A stretch of DNA of 64,000 bases from Desulfovibrio aminophilus DSM 12254 (GCF_000422565.1 NZ_AUMA01000007.1:62001-126000); one strand, 5' to 3'; counted from the stretch's first letter, positions 40,869-51,583 are shown. Numbers and translations are program-made. Notes: generated from the letters alone by a model not told the origin.

Positions 40869-42000
40869 CGACCCGCTTCCGGCGCGTGAACACCGCCGCG
40901 CCGATGAGGGCCGTGAAGGGCGCGGTGGCCACCAGCCCGAACGATCCAACCAGGGTGTTGAAGACCTCGGCCGCCACGTAGTTCAGGTTGAACAGGTTGG
41001 CCATGGGCACGCCCTGGGCCATGAAGACCATGAGCAGGGTCATGTAGCCCCCGGAATAGGCCAGCAGGAGCGTGGTGGTCATGGTCCCGGTCACGGCCCG
41101 GCCCACGGCGAAGCCCGAGCGCAGCGCCTCCCCGAATTTCAAATCCGGTTTCTTTTGCAGCACTTCGTTTTGCGAGGCGGCCACGTCCATGGCCAGGTCC
41201 ATGACCGCGCCCGTGGCGGCCAGGCAGATGCCGGCCAGGAAGATGCGGGTCAGGTCCAGGTGGCCGAAGCCGGTGTAGAGCAGGGTCTCGGAGAAGGGCT
41301 TCACCGCGCCGTTGAGATGGAAGGACGGGGCCAGGAGCAGGGCTGTGGCCCCGGTGGTCAGAAAGCCCGTGAGCGCCCCCAGGAAGGCCGCCAGACTCTT
41401 GCGCGAGAGCCCGCCCACCAGGAAGATCACCGCCGCCGTGATGGCCGTGGTCAGGGCCAGCCCGATCCAGACCGGGTCCAGGCCGCGCAGCATGGCCGGG
41501 ATGAACAGTTTCCAGATGGCCAAGGCCGTGAACAGGAACGAGAGCAGGGCCCGGGCTCCGGTGAACCCGGCGAAGAGCACGAGGAGCCCGGCGAAGAGCG
41601 CGAACAGGAGCGCCTCCACGCCCAGACGATAGTGGTCCTGGGGGTTGACCCGGGAGATTCCGCCCTCCGGCGTGGTGGTGATCACGGCCAGGGCCGTGTC
41701 CCCGGGCTGGAAATACTTGTCCATCTCCAGTTTGCCCAGGAGCTGGTTGTCGCCCTCCACCACCTGGCCTTGGAACGGCCCTTCCAGCAGGCGCATGGTC
41801 AGGGTCTGCCAGCCGGTCTTGAGCACGCCGAAGCGCAGCACGCGGGAGTCGTCCACGGTCAGGATTTCGGCCTTGGCGCGCACGGCTGTGGGATCGCCGC
41901 GGTCCTCGAAGCCCGTGGGCAGGAACCAGAGGATGGCGGTCAGCACGAGAAACACGAGCGAGAGCCAGATGTCGCGGCGCAGGCGGGAACGGTCGGGCAT
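40855..42000 (-). CDS. YibE/F family membrane protein
   Basis: 381 aa. One N-terminal hydrophobic helix, a periplasmic domain of about 100 residues, then seven membrane segments. [30 protein letters not shown]-type sequence ([33 protein letters not shown]) and [19 protein letters not shown] match YibE/F. No activity is known for the family. The gene sits alone between the YjbQ and phosphatase genes. Confidence 0.82.
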   Translation of the reverse strand: MPDRSRLRRDIWLSLVFLVLTAILWFLPTGFEDRGDPTAVRAKAEILTVDDSRVLRFGVLKTGWQTLTMRLLEGPFQGQVVEGDNQLLGKLEMDKYFQPGDTALAVITTTPEGGISRVNPQDHYRLGVEALLFALFAGLLVLFAGFTGARALLSFLFTALAIWKLFIPAMLRGLDPVWIGLALTTAITAAVIFLVGGLSRKSLAAFLGALTGFLTTGATALLLAPSFHLNGAVKPFSETLLYTGFGHLDLTRIFLAGICLAATGAVMDLAMDVAASQNEVLQKKPDLKFGEALRSGFAVGRAVTGTMTTTLLLAYSGGYMTLLMVFMAQGVPMANLFNLNYVAAEVFNTLVGSFGLVATAPFTALIGAAVFTRRKRVATPQ

Positions 42001-42057
42001 GGGGATTCCGTGGAGAAGGCCGGGGCGGCATTTCCGCCGCCCCGGGTTCGCGGTGGG

Positions 42058-43563
42058 CTAGTTTCCGGCCAGAGGCGTGGGTGTGGCGTCGAAACCCATG
42101 GCCGCGGCCAGTTTCTTGAAGATGTCGGTGTTGTCGTAATACCCGGCGAAGAGCCTGCCGCCGGGGCCCTGAGCCGCCGTGGCCACGGGCACGCCGGTGT
42201 GCGAGTAAGTGGTCCAGCCCAGGCCCGCCTTCTGGTTCAGGAGGTGGGTCACGGTCACGGTGAGCGGGTCGTAGCCGCCGTAGAGCAGGTAGCCCTGCTC
42301 GTCCTTGGAGGCCTCCTTCTCGCCGACCAGGCTGCGCTGGAAGGCCTCGCGGAGCTGGGCCGCCTCGTAGTCCTTGAGCACGAGGCGGTCGGCCTTGGGA
42401 TCGCCCGCGAACTTGAGCCCGAAGTGTCGGGTGATGAGCGGCTGCACGTCCTCGAAGCGGGCGGCGGCCCCGTGGGAGGCGAGGAACGGGGCGAGCACCT
42501 CGTCCCTGAAGGCCTGGAAGGAAGTCTGCTGGCCGTCGAGCACGGTGAAGAAGTTTTCGTACTTGGTGCCCGCGAAGCCCACGGTCAGGCCGCCGGTCTC
42601 ATGGTCGCCGGTGACCACGATGAGCGTGTCCTTGGGGTGGGTCTCGGCGAATGTCCGGGCCTCGGCGACGGCCGCGTCGAGGGCCATGAGGTCGGCCAGG
42701 GTGGTGGCGGCGTCGTTGGCGTGGCAGGACCAGTCGATCTTGCCTCCCTCGACCATCATGAAGAACCCCTTGGGGTTGTCCAGGAGCCGGATGCCCTTGG
42801 CCGTGAACTCGGCCAGGGCGACGTCCGGGGCCTTCGCGTCGATGGCGTAGGGCATGGCCTCCTCATCGGGCAGGCGTTTGTTCATGGCCAGGACTTTGCC
42901 GGACTTGGGCCCGAGAGCCTCGAAGCCCGCGCGGTCAGCTACCACGGTGTAGCCCGCCTTCTTCACGGCCTCGACGACGTTGCCCTGGGGAGCCTTGGAC
43001 TTCTTGCCGTCGGGGTCCAGGAAGCCGCCGCCCGCGAAGTAGTCGAAGCCGCTCTTGGCCAACTCGTGACCTATTTCATGGTAGGAGCGGCGTGATTCCT
43101 GGTGGGCGTAGAAAGCTCCCGGGGTCGCGTGGTCCAGTGACACGCTGGTGACGATACCGACCTTCATGCCCTTGGCCTTGGCCAGCGAGGCGATGCTCCG
43201 GTAAGGTTTCTTCCGGTCGTCCACACCCAGGCCCGCGTTGTAGGTCTTGACGCCGCAGGCCATGGCCGTGGCAGCGGCCGCCGAATCGGTGATGGGGGAT
43301 TCGGCGGAATAGGTCGTGGTGATGCCCTGGTAGGGCATGGAGGTCATGACCAGATTGTTTCCGCCCACCGTGCCCTCCTTGGCGGCGAGGTAGTACTGGG
43401 CCGCGCTGATCTGCGGCAGGCCCATGCCGTCGCCGATGAAGAGGAAGACATACTTGGGCTTGCGCTCGGGAGCGTCGGCGGCCGGAGCGGGTCCGGCCAG
43501 GAAGGAGCACAGGACCAGGACGGCCAGCAGGGCGACCGTCGGGCCCGACAGGGGGGATTTCAT
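42058..43563 (-). CDS. Alkaline phosphatase (periplasmic)
   Basis: 501 aa. Sec signal peptide, cleaved near AGPAPAA. FIGDGMGLPQ (Asp45) binds metal, ESPITDSAAAATAMACGVKTYN has the nucleophile Ser94, and EGGKIDWSCHAND and VTGDHETGGLTVG give zinc and magnesium ligands. Hydrolyses phosphomonoesters outside the inner membrane. ATG with GGAGGT upstream. Whether it responds to phosphate limitation cannot be told; no PHO box was identified. Confidence 0.92.
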   Translation of the reverse strand: MKSPLSGPTVALLAVLVLCSFLAGPAPAADAPERKPKYVFLFIGDGMGLPQISAAQYYLAAKEGTVGGNNLVMTSMPYQGITTTYSAESPITDSAAAATAMACGVKTYNAGLGVDDRKKPYRSIASLAKAKGMKVGIVTSVSLDHATPGAFYAHQESRRSYHEIGHELAKSGFDYFAGGGFLDPDGKKSKAPQGNVVEAVKKAGYTVVADRAGFEALGPKSGKVLAMNKRLPDEEAMPYAIDAKAPDVALAEFTAKGIRLLDNPKGFFMMVEGGKIDWSCHANDAATTLADLMALDAAVAEARTFAETHPKDTLIVVTGDHETGGLTVGFAGTKYENFFTVLDGQQTSFQAFRDEVLAPFLASHGAAARFEDVQPLITRHFGLKFAGDPKADRLVLKDYEAAQLREAFQRSLVGEKEASKDEQGYLLYGGYDPLTVTVTHLLNQKAGLGWTTYSHTGVPVATAAQGPGGRLFAGYYDNTDIFKKLAAAMGFDATPTPLAGN

Positions 43564-43695
43564 TGCCGTTGACCTCCAGAAAAGTGTTGAAGTTCTGGAA
43601 AACCCCGCAGAGTATTATGGAAGTCGGTGACGGTCGTTTGCCGGTCCCGTGACGGTTTCGCGCCGACCCGATGTCTCAAGGAATGGAGGCGGTTC

Positions 43696-44826
43696 ATGCG
43701 GTTTTCTTCTTCGGCGAGAGCGGCGGTCCTGTCCGTCATGTCGCTCTGCCTGTGGTTGTCGTTCCTGGCCGTTCCCGCGCTGGCCGGTCCCCCGGCCGAC
43801 CTGGAGCACATGGCCGGACAGATGCTCCTGGTGGGCTTTCGGGGACTGGAAATTTCCGGCGACGACCCCATCGCCCGCGACGTGGCCCTTGGCCGCGTGG
43901 GTGGGGTGGTGCTTTTCGACTTCGATGTACTGCTCAAGCAACCGGGGCGCAACATCAAGAATCCCGAGCAGGTGCGGCGGCTCACGGCCGCACTCAAGAC
44001 CCTGGCCCCGCTGCCGTTGATCGTGGCAGTGGACCAGGAGGGCGGCCGGGTGCAGCGCTTCAAGGCCCGCGACGGCTTCGCGGACACGCCCTCGGCCGCC
44101 GAGATGGGATCCTGGAACGATCCGGGCCGGGTGCGGGGCGCGGCCGAGGCTCTCGGGGACATGCTCCGGGGACTGGGGGTGAACATGGACTTCGCCCCCT
44201 GCGTGGACGTGAACGTCAATCCCAAGAGCCCGGCCATCGGCGCGCTGGGCCGAAGCTTTTCCTCCGACCCGGAGCGGGTGGCGCTCAACGCCGAGGCCTT
44301 TCTCCGGGGTCTGGCCGACGCCGGGGTGCTCTCCTGTCTGAAGCATTTTCCGGGGCACGGCAGCGCGACCTCGGACAGCCACCTGGGCTTCACCGACGTG
44401 AGCGTCACCTGGCGCGAGGCGGAACTGACGCCCTACCGCCTCCTGCTGGCCCGCGACCGGGTGGACATGGTCATGACCGCGCACGTCTTCAATTCCAACC
44501 TGGACCCGGATTACCCGGCCAGCCTCTCGCGCCGGATCACGACCGACCTTCTGCGCGGGGAACTGGGCTTCACCGGAGTGATCGTCACCGACGATCTCCA
44601 GATGCGCGCCGTGACCGGGAAATACGACCTGGAGACCACGGTGCGGCTGGCCCTGGACGCCGGGGCCGATATCCTGCTCTTCGGCAACAACCTGGCCTAC
44701 GACCCGGATCTCCCGACCAAGGCCCAGGCGGTCATCGTGAAACTGGTCCGCGACGGCGTGATCCCCGAGAGCCGGGTGCGGGAGTCCTACGAGCGGATCA
44801 TGGTCTTGAAAAATAAGTTGCAATAG
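43696..44826 (+). CDS. Exported NagZ-like beta-N-acetylhexosaminidase (GH3)
   Basis: 376 aa. Signal peptide residues 1-30 (ends VPALAG). GH3 catalytic motif KHFPGHGSATSDSHLG (216-230) carries the His/Asp pair, and GVIVTDDLQMRAV holds the nucleophile Asp. It removes N-acetylglucosamine from peptidoglycan fragments. The presence of a signal peptide contrasts with cytoplasmic E. coli NagZ, so this one works in the periplasm. ATG at 43696 has GGAGG 6 nt upstream. Confidence 0.9.
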   Translation: MRFSSSARAAVLSVMSLCLWLSFLAVPALAGPPADLEHMAGQMLLVGFRGLEISGDDPIARDVALGRVGGVVLFDFDVLLKQPGRNIKNPEQVRRLTAALKTLAPLPLIVAVDQEGGRVQRFKARDGFADTPSAAEMGSWNDPGRVRGAAEALGDMLRGLGVNMDFAPCVDVNVNPKSPAIGALGRSFSSDPERVALNAEAFLRGLADAGVLSCLKHFPGHGSATSDSHLGFTDVSVTWREAELTPYRLLLARDRVDMVMTAHVFNSNLDPDYPASLSRRITTDLLRGELGFTGVIVTDDLQMRAVTGKYDLETTVRLALDAGADILLFGNNLAYDPDLPTKAQAVIVKLVRDGVIPESRVRESYERIMVLKNKLQ

Positions 44827-44844
44827 CAACCATAAGCGAAGCGA

Positions 44845-44873
44845 AAAGGCCGGACGGGATTCCGCCCGGCCTT
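44845..44873. terminator. Bidirectional terminator between the NagZ-like and trpB2 genes
   Basis: AAAGGCCGG-A-CGG / CCG-C-CCGGCCTTT hairpin with one mismatch and a 4-nt loop, A/T tracts on both sides. Serves both converging genes. Confidence 0.75.
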
Positions 44874-44879
44874 TCCATT

Positions 44880-46223
44880 TCAGACTGTCGGGCAGTCCTT
44901 GAGCGCGCTGTCGATGTCCTCCTGGGGCAGCTCGAAATTGGTCAGCTCGCCCTTGAGGAAGGCGTCGTAGGAGGCCAGGTCGAGCAGGCCGTGGCCGGAG
45001 TAGAGGAAGGCGATGACCGAGCCGGGCTTGGCCGTCTTGGCCAGGTCGATGGCCGCCTTGATGGCGTGTGAGGTTTCCGGCGCGGGCAGGTAGCCCTCCG
45101 TGGAGAGGAAGAGCTTGGCCGCCTCGAAACACTCGTTCTGGTAGTAGGCCCGGGCGTCCACCAGGCCTTCGGCGTGCAGGTTGCAGACGATGGGCGCGTC
45201 GCCGTGGTAGCGCAGGCCGCCCGCGTGGATCGGCGCGGGCATGAAGGCGTGGCCCAGGGTGTGCATCTTCATCAGGGGAGTGAGCCGGGCCACGTCGCCG
45301 TAGTCGTAGCGGTAGGCGCCGCGCGTGAGCGAGGGGCAGGCCTTGGGCTCGGCGGCCACGAAGGTGATGTCCTCGCCCTGGAGCTTCTGCGGCAGGAAGG
45401 GCAGGACGAAGCCGCCGAAGTTGCTGCCTCCGCCCACGCAGCCCACCAGATAGTCCGGCTTCTCCCCTGCCATGGCCAACTGCTTCCGCGTCTCCAGGCC
45501 GACCACGGACTGGTGCAGGAGCACGTGGTTCAGCACGCTGCCCAGGGTGTACTTGGTGTCCTCGTGGGTGGCCGCGTCCTCCACGGCCTCGGAGATGGCC
45601 AGGCCGAGGCTGCCTTTGCAGCCCGGATCCCTGGCCAGCATGGCCCGGCCCGAGTTGGTGCGGTCCGAGGGCGAGGGGAAGACCTCGCCGCCGTACATGC
45701 GCATGAGGATCTGCCTGTAGGGCTTCATCTCGTAGCTGACCTTGACCATGTACACGGTGCAGGTCATGCCGAGCATGTTGCAGGCGAAGGACAGGGCCGT
45801 GCCCCACTGGCCCGCGCCGGTTTCGGTGGACAGGCGCTTCACGCCCTCGATCTTGTTGAAGTAGACCTGGGGCACGGAGGTGTTCGTCTTGTGCGAACCG
45901 GCCGGGGAGACCGACTCGTCCTTGTAGTAGATGCGGCACTTGGTGCCGATGGCCTGCTCCAGCCGCCGGGCGCGTTTGAGCGGCGTGGGGCGGAAGAGAC
46001 GATAGATGTCCAACACCGGCTCGGGGATGTCGATGAGCCGCTTGGGACTCATTTCCTGTTCGATGAGCGCGTTGGGGAAGATGACCGAGAGCTGCTCCGG
46101 GGTGATGGGCTGCTTGGTCTGCGGGTCCAGCGGCGGGGCCAGCGGCGTGGGCAGGTCGGGCAGGGCGTTGTACCACTGCCGGGGCATGTCGCTGAGGGGC
46201 AGGATGATGCGGTCGTCAGTCAC
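44880..46223 (-). CDS. trpB2: Tryptophan synthase beta chain, TrpB2-like
   Basis: 447 aa, longer than classical TrpB (about 400). The PLP lysine is Lys112 in [15 protein letters not shown] binds PLP phosphate. N-terminal [24 protein letters not shown] is the TrpB2 signature, and no trpA is adjacent. It should make tryptophan from indole and serine (or phosphoserine in some archaeal relatives). Expression is controlled by the tryptophan attenuator at 46288-46409, confirming a tryptophan role. The gene could rescue indole rather than work within the full pathway. Confidence 0.9.
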   Translation of the reverse strand: MTDDRIILPLSDMPRQWYNALPDLPTPLAPPLDPQTKQPITPEQLSVIFPNALIEQEMSPKRLIDIPEPVLDIYRLFRPTPLKRARRLEQAIGTKCRIYYKDESVSPAGSHKTNTSVPQVYFNKIEGVKRLSTETGAGQWGTALSFACNMLGMTCTVYMVKVSYEMKPYRQILMRMYGGEVFPSPSDRTNSGRAMLARDPGCKGSLGLAISEAVEDAATHEDTKYTLGSVLNHVLLHQSVVGLETRKQLAMAGEKPDYLVGCVGGGSNFGGFVLPFLPQKLQGEDITFVAAEPKACPSLTRGAYRYDYGDVARLTPLMKMHTLGHAFMPAPIHAGGLRYHGDAPIVCNLHAEGLVDARAYYQNECFEAAKLFLSTEGYLPAPETSHAIKAAIDLAKTAKPGSVIAFLYSGHGLLDLASYDAFLKGELTNFELPQEDIDSALKDCPTV

Positions 46224-46287
46224 GGCGGATTCCTCCTCGTGTTTCGCCGCCGCCTCCAGCGCCGCCCTCTCCTCTGTCGAGGATGCG

Positions 46288-46319
46288 AAAGGGCCGCGGA
46301 CTGGAAGCCCGCGGCCCTT
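46288..46319 (-). promoter_or_regulatory. Transcription attenuator of trpB2
   Basis: Terminator arms AAGGGCCGCGG (46289-46299) and CCGCGGCCCTT (46309-46319). An alternative pair blocks it: GAAGCCGC (46341-46348) with GCGGGCTTC (46304-46312). GGCGGC inside the leader (46358-46363) can also pair with GCCGC at 46341-46345. This is the 1:2, 2:3, 3:4 scheme of E. coli trp. Confidence 0.75.
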
Positions 46320-46346
46320 GAATCGTTCAAGTCAGCGCTTGCGGCT

Positions 46347-46409
46347 TCAGTTCCTCTGCCGCCAACGCCACCAATAGCCGTTCGTGTTCATGCTCTGCGC
46401 CTTGTTCAT
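46347..46409 (-). CDS. trpL: Tryptophan leader peptide
   Basis: 20-codon ORF with the run Tyr-Trp-Trp-Arg-Trp near its end, followed by TGA at 46347-46349. Three Trp codons in four positions are highly unlikely by chance and fit ribosome-stalling control. Start ATG at 46409 (GGGGG upstream); an internal ATG at 46391 is a possible alternative (14 codons). The attenuator follows directly, then trpB2. Low tryptophan would stall the ribosome and favour read-through. Confidence 0.75.
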   Translation of the reverse strand: MNKAQSMNTNGYWWRWRQRN

Positions 46410-46526
46410 GGAACCCCCATAGCGCGGGTCGGGGGCTCCGTCAAGATGGTCGCCGCGCTTCAGCCCCTTGCCTTCGGCCCGGCGACCGGCTATCGGTCGG
46501 GAAATTTTCTCCGAGGAGGCATGAGC

Positions 46527-47678
<1,152 letters not shown>

Positions 47679-47702
47679 CGGACATTCTCCGGCGTGGTTT
47701 CT

Positions 47703-47737
47703 GGGGCCGCCGCCTGGACAAGGCGGTGGCCCTTTTC
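47703..47737 (+). terminator. Terminator after icd
   Basis: Arms GGGCCGCCGCC and GGCGGTGGCCC (one G-U) around TGGACAA, followed by TTTT. Overlaps the stop region of the converging response regulator gene. Confidence 0.8.
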
Positions 47738-48413
47738 AGTCCGCGTCCTCGTCCAGCTCGATGAGTCCCAGGCGCGCGGCGTGGCGCACGAAGGCCAGTG
47801 GGCTCTTGATGCCGAGCTTGTTCATGATGGCGTAACGGTGGTTCTCGACGGTCTTGCGGGTGATGAAGAGCTTGGCCGCGATCTCCTGGGGCTCCAGGCC
47901 CTCGGCCAGCAGACGCATGACCTGCTGTTCGCGGAAGGAGAGGCTGCCGTAGGAGGCGTCCACGGTGCGGGCCTTGCGCGTGGAGAGGTCGTTGAGCTTG
48001 CGCACGACCTTGGGCGAGAGGGTGCTGTCCAGGTATTGGCCCCCGGCGGCCACGCCCTCGATGGCCTGGAGGATGCGGTCGGCGCCGGACTCCTTGGCCA
48101 CGTAACCGTCGGCTCCGGCCTGGAAGGCCGCCGCGATGAAGTCGATCTTGGAGTGCATGCTGACGATGACCATGCCGATTTCCGGCAGGAGCCGCCGCAG
48201 TTCCCGGGCCAGCTCGATGCCGCTGCCGTCGGGCAGGGAAATGTCCAACAGGGCCAGGTCCGGCTTGAGCTTCTTGGCCAGGCGCACGCCCTCCTGGAAG
48301 GTTCCGGCTTCGCCGGCGGTTTCGAAGCCCGCGTGGCGTCCCAGGAGGGCCTTCAGGCCGTCGCGGTAGAGCGGGTGGTCGTCAACGATCAGGATTCGTT
48401 TTTTGGCCGCCAC
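47736..48413 (-). CDS. NarL/FixJ-type response regulator
   Basis: 225 aa. Receiver domain: ILIVDDHPLYRDG, Asp57 in LALLDISLPDGSG, conserved Lys after VAKESG. C-terminal LuxR-type HTH: SFREQQVMRLLAEGLEPQEIAAKLFITRKTVENHRYAIMNKLG. GTG start with GAGGAGG upstream. The gene overlaps the kinase gene by 32 nt, so the two form one pair. Target genes unknown. Confidence 0.93.
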   Translation of the reverse strand: MAAKKRILIVDDHPLYRDGLKALLGRHAGFETAGEAGTFQEGVRLAKKLKPDLALLDISLPDGSGIELARELRRLLPEIGMVIVSMHSKIDFIAAAFQAGADGYVAKESGADRILQAIEGVAAGGQYLDSTLSPKVVRKLNDLSTRKARTVDASYGSLSFREQQVMRLLAEGLEPQEIAAKLFITRKTVENHRYAIMNKLGIKSPLAFVRHAARLGLIELDEDAD

Positions 48414-49554
48414 GCGTCCTCCTCAGGCCGGGCACTTCCACCAGGATGCGCATGCCCGCGCCGGGCTTGGTGCGGAAGGTGATCTTCCCCCCCAGCAGCC
48501 GGGCGCGTTCGCGCATGCTCCACAGCCCCATGCGTTTCTCCCGGCCCGCCTTGGCCAGACATTTCTCCAGATCCGCGCCGCGTCCGTCGTCCTCGATGCG
48601 CAGGATGAGGTTCGGATAGGAGGCCAGCAGGCGGATGCGCACCGCGCTGGCTGCGGCGTGCTTGCGGGTGTTGGAGAGGGCCTCCTGGATGAGCCGGTAG
48701 ACGTTGATCTGGGTGTCGAAGTCCATGCCCACGCCTTCCAGACCGTCGGCGAAGACGTCCACGGCGATGCCGTTGCGTTGGGAGAATTCCTCGCAGTGGC
48801 GCAGCACGGTGTCCACCAAACCCAGTTCCGTGAGTCCCGGCGGCAGCAGCCCGTAAGCCAGGTCGCGGATGGCGGCGATGGCCGCTCCCAGGCGTTCAGT
48901 CACCTCGGCGGCCTGGGGCGCGTTGTTTTCCGCCGGGGGTTGGGCGGTCCAGATGCGTTCCAAGCCGGTCTTCACCAGCGAAAGATCCTGGGCCAGGTGG
49001 TCGTGCAGCTCGCGGGCGATGCGCTGGCGTTCGTTCTCCTGGGCCTTGATCAGCTCGCGTGAGAGGGCGCGCATCTGCTCCTCCACGCGGCGGCGTTCGA
49101 TGATCCGGCCGATCAGGTCGGCCACGGCGTCGATGAGGCGGCGTTCCTCCTGGAGGAACGGGCCCTCGCCGCAGTCCGGGCGCGGCTCCAGATAGCGGAC
49201 TTCGACCTCTCCGGCCGTTTCGCCTTGAATCTGAATGGGGCTGGCCTGTCGTGCCCCGGATTGGCGATAGCCGGTGGTGGCGTATCGTTGCCCGTCGATG
49301 GTCACGGCCGCGCAGGCGATCTCCGGATACTGCCAGGAGACGCGCACCAGCTCGGCGGTTTCGCGCAGCAGGGCGTCCTGGGGCAGGCCGTTCTGCTGCG
49401 CCAGCCGGGTGATGCCGTAGAGGCAGTCCAGTTCCTTGACCCGCTCGAGCAGGGCCCATTCGATGCGCTGTCTGTCGGCGGACGGCGCGGGGTCCGGGCG
49501 GAGTTCGTCGGGATCGCGCGGCAGGTCTTCGCGGCTATCGGGCATGTTGCTCAT
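48382..49554 (-). CDS. Sensor histidine kinase (NarX/DegS-like, HisKA_3)
   Basis: 390 aa. No membrane segment, so it is cytoplasmic. GAF-like region about residues 30-155 (LERVKELDCLYGITRLAQQNG onward), then the dimerisation/phospho-acceptor helix ERQRIARELHDHLAQ with His184 and an ATPase domain (NVYRLIQEALSNTRKHA, IEDDGRGAD, GLWSMRERARLLGG). Ligand unknown; the GAF region suggests small-molecule sensing. ATG has GAGGAAC upstream. Pairs with the NarL-type regulator downstream. Confidence 0.92.
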   Translation of the reverse strand: MSNMPDSREDLPRDPDELRPDPAPSADRQRIEWALLERVKELDCLYGITRLAQQNGLPQDALLRETAELVRVSWQYPEIACAAVTIDGQRYATTGYRQSGARQASPIQIQGETAGEVEVRYLEPRPDCGEGPFLQEERRLIDAVADLIGRIIERRRVEEQMRALSRELIKAQENERQRIARELHDHLAQDLSLVKTGLERIWTAQPPAENNAPQAAEVTERLGAAIAAIRDLAYGLLPPGLTELGLVDTVLRHCEEFSQRNGIAVDVFADGLEGVGMDFDTQINVYRLIQEALSNTRKHAAASAVRIRLLASYPNLILRIEDDGRGADLEKCLAKAGREKRMGLWSMRERARLLGGKITFRTKPGAGMRILVEVPGLRRTRGGQKTNPDR

Positions 49555-49642
49555 GGACAGGTTCCTCGGCGGGGTTCCGGGCGAAATCTCATTTCGTCTA
49601 GCACAGCTCGGCCCGACCCGCCAGGGCCGCCCCGGGCATGAA

Positions 49643-49674
49643 AAAAGGCCCCGCCTTGCGGGGCGGGGCCTTTT
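49643..49674 (-). terminator. Intrinsic terminator of the glutamate-synthase-like gene
   Basis: AAAAGGCCCCGCC / GGCGGGGCCTTTT hairpin; on the minus strand it is followed by T6. Also able to stop plus-strand read-through. Confidence 0.88.
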
Positions 49675-49687
49675 CGTTGCGCTTCGA

Positions 49688-51325
49688 TCAGCAGGAGAGG
49701 ATCTTGCGGGCCGTCTCGTCCTGCACTTCGGTGATGAAGGGCACGCCCGTCTCCCGCGCGGTCTCGCGGTTGGCCGAGGCGATGTCCTCGCGGCGGATGT
49801 CGGAGACGGAGAACTTCCGCACTCCGGCCAGGAGCTGCTGGAGTCCGGCGCCGAGTTTGTCGGCCAGGGTCCAGGCGGCGATGGCGCCGTAGGGCACCTT
49901 TTTGATCTCCTTGGCGCCGATCTTTTTCTTCAGGCTGGAGTAGCCGGCGAAGATCTGCTCGGGGCTCTCGCCCAGATCCTTGATGTGCTTGGGCAGGGTT
50001 TCCCAGTTGCCATGCACCTTCTCTCTGCGCTCGGGATGCAGCGCACCCTCGATGTTCGAGCCCAGGAAGCCGGGGATCATCAGCGCCCGGCCCATGCACA
50101 CGAACTTGACGAAGGGCGCGCCCAGGGCCAGGGCCTTGAAGATGTGGTCCTCGCGGGCCAGGCTTCCGGCGAAGGAGAGATCCACGACCTTCTTGCCGCG
50201 GGAGGCCAGGAGAGACGCGTATTCGTAGGCCTTGGAGTGGAGCAGGATGGACGGCACGCCCCAGGTCTCCATCATGTTCCAGGGGCTCATGCCGGTGCCG
50301 CCGCCGGAACCGTCGATGGTCAGCAGGTCGAGCCCGGCGTCGGAGGCGTAGCGGATGGCCATGGCCAGGGCCTCCATGCCGTAGGAGCCGGTCTTGAGGG
50401 AGATGCGTCCGAAGCCGAGCTTGCGCAGGTAGTCCACCGTGGACATGAAGTTTTCGCGCACGGCTTCGGCCGAGTCGAGGTCGGTGTAGCCCAGGCGGCT
50501 GTGGCGGGCGAATCCCTTGATGCCTCCGGCGGCGAAGGCGTCGCGCACCTCGGGCCGTTCGGGGTCGGGGTCCACGAGATAGCCGCGCTTCTTGAGGAAC
50601 AGGGCGTAGTCCAGGTTGTTCACCTCGATCTCGCCGCCGATGTTCTTGGCTCCCTGGCCCCACTTCAGCTCGATGATCACCTTGTCGCCGAATTTGTCCA
50701 CCACGTATTCGGCCACACCGTTGCGGGCGTCCTCCACGTTGAGCTGGACGATGATCGCGCCGTAGCCGTCATGGTAGCGCATGTAGGTCTCGATGCGGCG
50801 ATCCAGTTCAGGGGACTGCTTGATCTTGCCCTTGGTCATCTTGGAGTCGCGGTCGATACCGGCAACGTTCTCGCCGACCACGATGGGAATGCCCACCAGG
50901 GCGCAGCCCACGGCGAAGGAATCCCAATACTTTGCGGCCACGAAGGTGGAGCCGAGAGCCCCGGTCATGAGCGGCAGGCGGGCCTTGGTCTTGATCTCGT
51001 TGCCGAAGGAGCTCTCCAGGTCCACGTTGGTGAACAGGCAATGGTCCGGATTGTTGGTGTGACCGTTGGTCAGGCCGCGTGCGCCGTAGTTGTAGCCCTG
51101 GATGCGCAGGGCGTTGTAGTTCACGCCCAGGTGGGTGGTGTTGGCGCTGCCGGCCGTGACCAAGCCGAAGTCGCGGGGGTAGAGCATCTGGCGGCCCCGC
51201 AGGCAGGAAGCCCAGGTCTCGCATCGGCCCGCGCAGTCGGCGCGGCAGAGGGTGCACAGCCCGGATTCAGCGGCGTTGCCGCGGTTCGTGGTGCCCAGAA
51301 CGTCGTTGCTTTTGGTCCATTGCAT
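49688..51325 (-). CDS. Glutamate synthase-related FMN-binding protein
   Basis: 545 aa. It matches the FMN/Fe-S domain of the glutamate synthase large subunit: AIIVQLNVEDARNG, VIIELKWGQGAKNIGGEI, DLLTIDGSGGGTGMSPWNMMETWG and VDLSFAGSLAREDH. The glutaminase and C-terminal domains are absent. An N-terminal CTLCRADCAGRCETWASC cluster suggests an Fe-S centre. Such stand-alone proteins are common in anaerobes and archaea; whether it makes glutamate alone is uncertain. ATG at 51325 chosen because the upstream extension has no family similarity. Confidence 0.85.
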   Translation of the reverse strand: MQWTKSNDVLGTTNRGNAAESGLCTLCRADCAGRCETWASCLRGRQMLYPRDFGLVTAGSANTTHLGVNYNALRIQGYNYGARGLTNGHTNNPDHCLFTNVDLESSFGNEIKTKARLPLMTGALGSTFVAAKYWDSFAVGCALVGIPIVVGENVAGIDRDSKMTKGKIKQSPELDRRIETYMRYHDGYGAIIVQLNVEDARNGVAEYVVDKFGDKVIIELKWGQGAKNIGGEIEVNNLDYALFLKKRGYLVDPDPERPEVRDAFAAGGIKGFARHSRLGYTDLDSAEAVRENFMSTVDYLRKLGFGRISLKTGSYGMEALAMAIRYASDAGLDLLTIDGSGGGTGMSPWNMMETWGVPSILLHSKAYEYASLLASRGKKVVDLSFAGSLAREDHIFKALALGAPFVKFVCMGRALMIPGFLGSNIEGALHPERREKVHGNWETLPKHIKDLGESPEQIFAGYSSLKKKIGAKEIKKVPYGAIAAWTLADKLGAGLQQLLAGVRKFSVSDIRREDIASANRETARETGVPFITEVQDETARKILSC

Positions 51326-51397
51326 GTGTTTCCCACTCCCTCGGTGGCTGAAAATGTCCCGTGATCGGGAAAAACCATCCAAAAAAAGGCCGCGAAC

Positions 51398-51583
51398 TCA
51401 AGCGTCCGCGGCCATCATGTCCTTGATCGTCTTCAAGTCTTGGCGCAGGGCGCGCACCATGGCCTCCAGGGATCGCACCGACTCGCGGAGCTGGCGCAGT
51501 TCCGTATGCACGGACTCGTCGCGCCACCTGGCCTTCTTTTCCTCCAGAAACGTCCGTTGCGCGTATTCGGCGTCGGCAGGCAT
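51398..51583 (-). CDS. Small coiled-coil protein
   Basis: 61 aa. The run LEEKKARWRDESVHTELRQLRESVRSLEAMVRALRQDLKTIKDMM is a strong heptad-like helix. GAGGGGGAG is 5-9 nt before the ATG. It lies 73 nt upstream of the glutamate-synthase-like gene on the same strand and may share its promoter. Longer frames in the area lack ribosome sites. Function unknown. Confidence 0.6.
   Translation of the reverse strand: MPADAEYAQRTFLEEKKARWRDESVHTELRQLRESVRSLEAMVRALRQDLKTIKDMMAADA

Noticed and set aside
43615-46176. 853-codon minus-strand frame over trpB2 and the NagZ-like gene
   Set aside because: Out-of-frame relative to trpB2 and antisense to the hydrolase; no domain.
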